Shown in pieces: positions 62,934 to 64,000 of a DNA stretch of 64,000 bases. Origin of the DNA: LMUY01 sp964244585 (GTDB lineage: Bacteria > Pseudomonadota > Alphaproteobacteria > Acetobacterales > Acetobacteraceae). Position 1 is the first letter of the stretch. Every line of letters starts with the position of its first letter. A model generated the notes under the pieces. The model was not told where the DNA came from. It saw only the letters and a list, made by a program, of their open reading frames with translations, and did no database searches. The DNA lies in contig CAXTJM010000012.1 of assembly GCA_964244585.1 (NCBI GenBank), positions 62,001-126,000 of the forward strand, in the 5' to 3' direction. The translations under genes were made by a program, and so were the position numbers.

Positions 62934-62994
62934 GGCTAGACCTCTGGAATATCCGGGGTCGCGCATAGCCCCGAAGTGTTGGGGCGGCAAGCGG

Positions 62995-64000
62995 ATGCGG
63001 GTTGGCTGGGTGCTCGGCTTCGTCCTGCTGTCCCGGGCCGTTTGGGCGCAACCGCTGCTGGACGTGGCGGCCGTGCCCGGCCTGGATGCCGCGGGGCGGG
63101 CGCTGTACGCGGATTTCCTGCTGAGCAACACGCCGCGTGTGGCGGCGCTGGGCGACAACGGGCGGGTTGGGTGGTATTCGGGTGGCACGTCGCTGGATGG
63201 CGCCCGCAGTCGCGCCGTCGCGCTGTGCACCGAGCATGGCGGCACGGAGTGCCGCCCCTACGCGGAGGACTTGGCCATCGTCTGGCAGGGCCGCGAATGG
63301 CGGCCTCCGCCACCACCCCCCCCGTTCGTCGACACGATCAATTACGGCTTCATCCCGGACGAGCGTTTCTTGTGGCACGGGCCGCGGGTGGCGCGGGGCG
63401 TCGTCATGTGGTCGCACGGCAGCAATTCCGCCGTCGACTCCCGGGGCCTGCAACCGCCGCCCTTCCTGCGTCTGTTCAACGATGCGGGCTTCGACATCGT
63501 GCGGTTCGATCGCGCGCCGATGGTGGACAACCCGGTCCGCGCTGCGGGCTGGCTGCGGGAGGGCCTGGCGATGCTGCGGCGTGCCGGGTACCGCCTGGTC
63601 GTGGCGGGAGGGCAATCGCGCGGCGCTTGGACGTCACTGCAAATTCTGGACACGGCCGGCCTGGCGGACGTGGTGATCGCGACCTCGCCCGCCGCGCATG
63701 GCTCTGGCGCCAGCCCGAACCTGACGGCGCAGGATGATGATCTGCGGGCCCTGGTGTCCGAGGCGCAACCGTCGCGCACCCGCATCGCCATCGCGCAATT
63801 CACCGCCGACCCCTTTATGTCGGACGGCGACACCCGCATGCGGCTGGTGGAACGATTGCGGCCGAAATCAGCCGCCCTGCTGTTGATTGACCGACCGGAA
63901 GGGCTGAGCGGCCATTTCGGCGGTGACGGCCAGGCCTTCAGCCGCCGTTTCGCCGCCTGCCTGCTCCATTTCGCCACAGACCCGACGCCACCCGTGGGAT
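62995..64000 (+). CDS. Secreted alpha/beta-hydrolase, C-terminus beyond window
   Basis: A partial gene of 335 codons. It has a signal peptide (VGWVLGFVLLSRAVWA, cleavage about residue 18) and no recognised N-terminal domain. The alpha/beta-hydrolase nucleophile elbow is GGQSRG with Ser208, in VVAGGQSRGAWTSLQ. The VMWSHGSNSAVDS and FDIVRFDRAP stretches fit the core strands. GGGGCGG precedes the ATG at 62995. It is divergent to argG. Substrate unknown. It reads open to the last base, so it continues into the next sequence. Confidence 0.7.
   Translation, partial: MRVGWVLGFVLLSRAVWAQPLLDVAAVPGLDAAGRALYADFLLSNTPRVAALGDNGRVGWYSGGTSLDGARSRAVALCTEHGGTECRPYAEDLAIVWQGREWRPPPPPPPFVDTINYGFIPDERFLWHGPRVARGVVMWSHGSNSAVDSRGLQPPPFLRLFNDAGFDIVRFDRAPMVDNPVRAAGWLREGLAMLRRAGYRLVVAGGQSRGAWTSLQILDTAGLADVVIATSPAAHGSGASPNLTAQDDDLRALVSEAQPSRTRIAIAQFTADPFMSDGDTRMRLVERLRPKSAALLLIDRPEGLSGHFGGDGQAFSRRFAACLLHFATDPTPPVG

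Overview
The window is high-G+C, densely packed DNA, clearly from an alphaproteobacterium. The best guess is Rhodospirillales/Acetobacteraceae. The reasons are the rsmG-parA-parB-holA-lptE-leuS block, a consensus parS inside rsmG, the hemE/DUF299 (RP001-like) pair, a ferrochelatase with C-terminal cysteines and an Aap-type amino-acid transporter. Many neighbouring genes share ATGA or GTGA stop/start overlaps. No species is claimed.

Region 1 (1-8563) is a phosphonate (C-P lyase) locus. phnG-H-I-J-K run leftwards off the window edge, and phnF-phnM diverge from them across an operator that fits the HutC-subfamily consensus. The uptake genes phnC-D-E-E converge on phnM. Region 2 (8564-18322) is a catabolic cluster. 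Itaconate CoA-transferase, itaconyl-CoA hydratase and citramalyl-CoA lyase homologues form one operon under a divergent LysR gene. Next to them lie a PoxB-type pyruvate oxidase, a fumarase-superfamily lyase of unknown substrate, an AEC-type permease and a solute-binding protein. It also holds a truncated nitroreductase and a decayed reading frame. Region 3 (18323-21130) pairs a CocE/NonD hydrolase with a divergent TetR gene that has two copies of a perfect inverted repeat at its start.

Region 4 (21131-30963) is housekeeping and chromosome segregation: parS/rsmG, parA, parB, then convergent holA, lptE, leuS and a DUF3576 lipoprotein gene, followed by a large porin gene and yggS. Region 5 (30964-37903) has kup, several small uncharacterised genes, a frameshifted DUF1640-like gene, tRNA-Ala(GGC), a 3-oxoacid CoA-transferase pair, dadA and a VOC-domain remnant. 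Region 6 (37904-49652) has maf and ppsR (DUF299) diverging from hemE across a 288-bp gap. That gap carries a consensus DnaA box and further GTTATCC repeats, and it is a good candidate for oriC. hemE begins a ten-gene overlapping chain: hemE-hemH-HAD phosphatase-aldo/keto reductase, then six genes for a hydrogenase-4/complex-I-like membrane complex. The large subunit of that complex lacks the nickel-binding cysteines, so it is an energy-converting hydrogenase-related (Ehr) complex and not a hydrogenase.

Region 7 (49647-64000) has a DUF1489 gene, a general L-amino-acid ABC transporter (aapJQMP) with an attached family-5 binding protein, and a Pit phosphate transporter. After these come hflX, two small unknown genes, ahcY with a SahR-like palindrome upstream, argG, and a secreted alpha/beta-hydrolase gene cut by the window end. 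Phosphorus supply appears twice (phn and pit). The oriC candidate and the parABS locus are about 18 kb apart, as expected for an origin-proximal segment. The strongest candidates for new biology are the Ni-less Ehr complex coupled to heme synthesis genes, the itaconate cluster with its unassigned lyase, and the unusual setting of rsmG.
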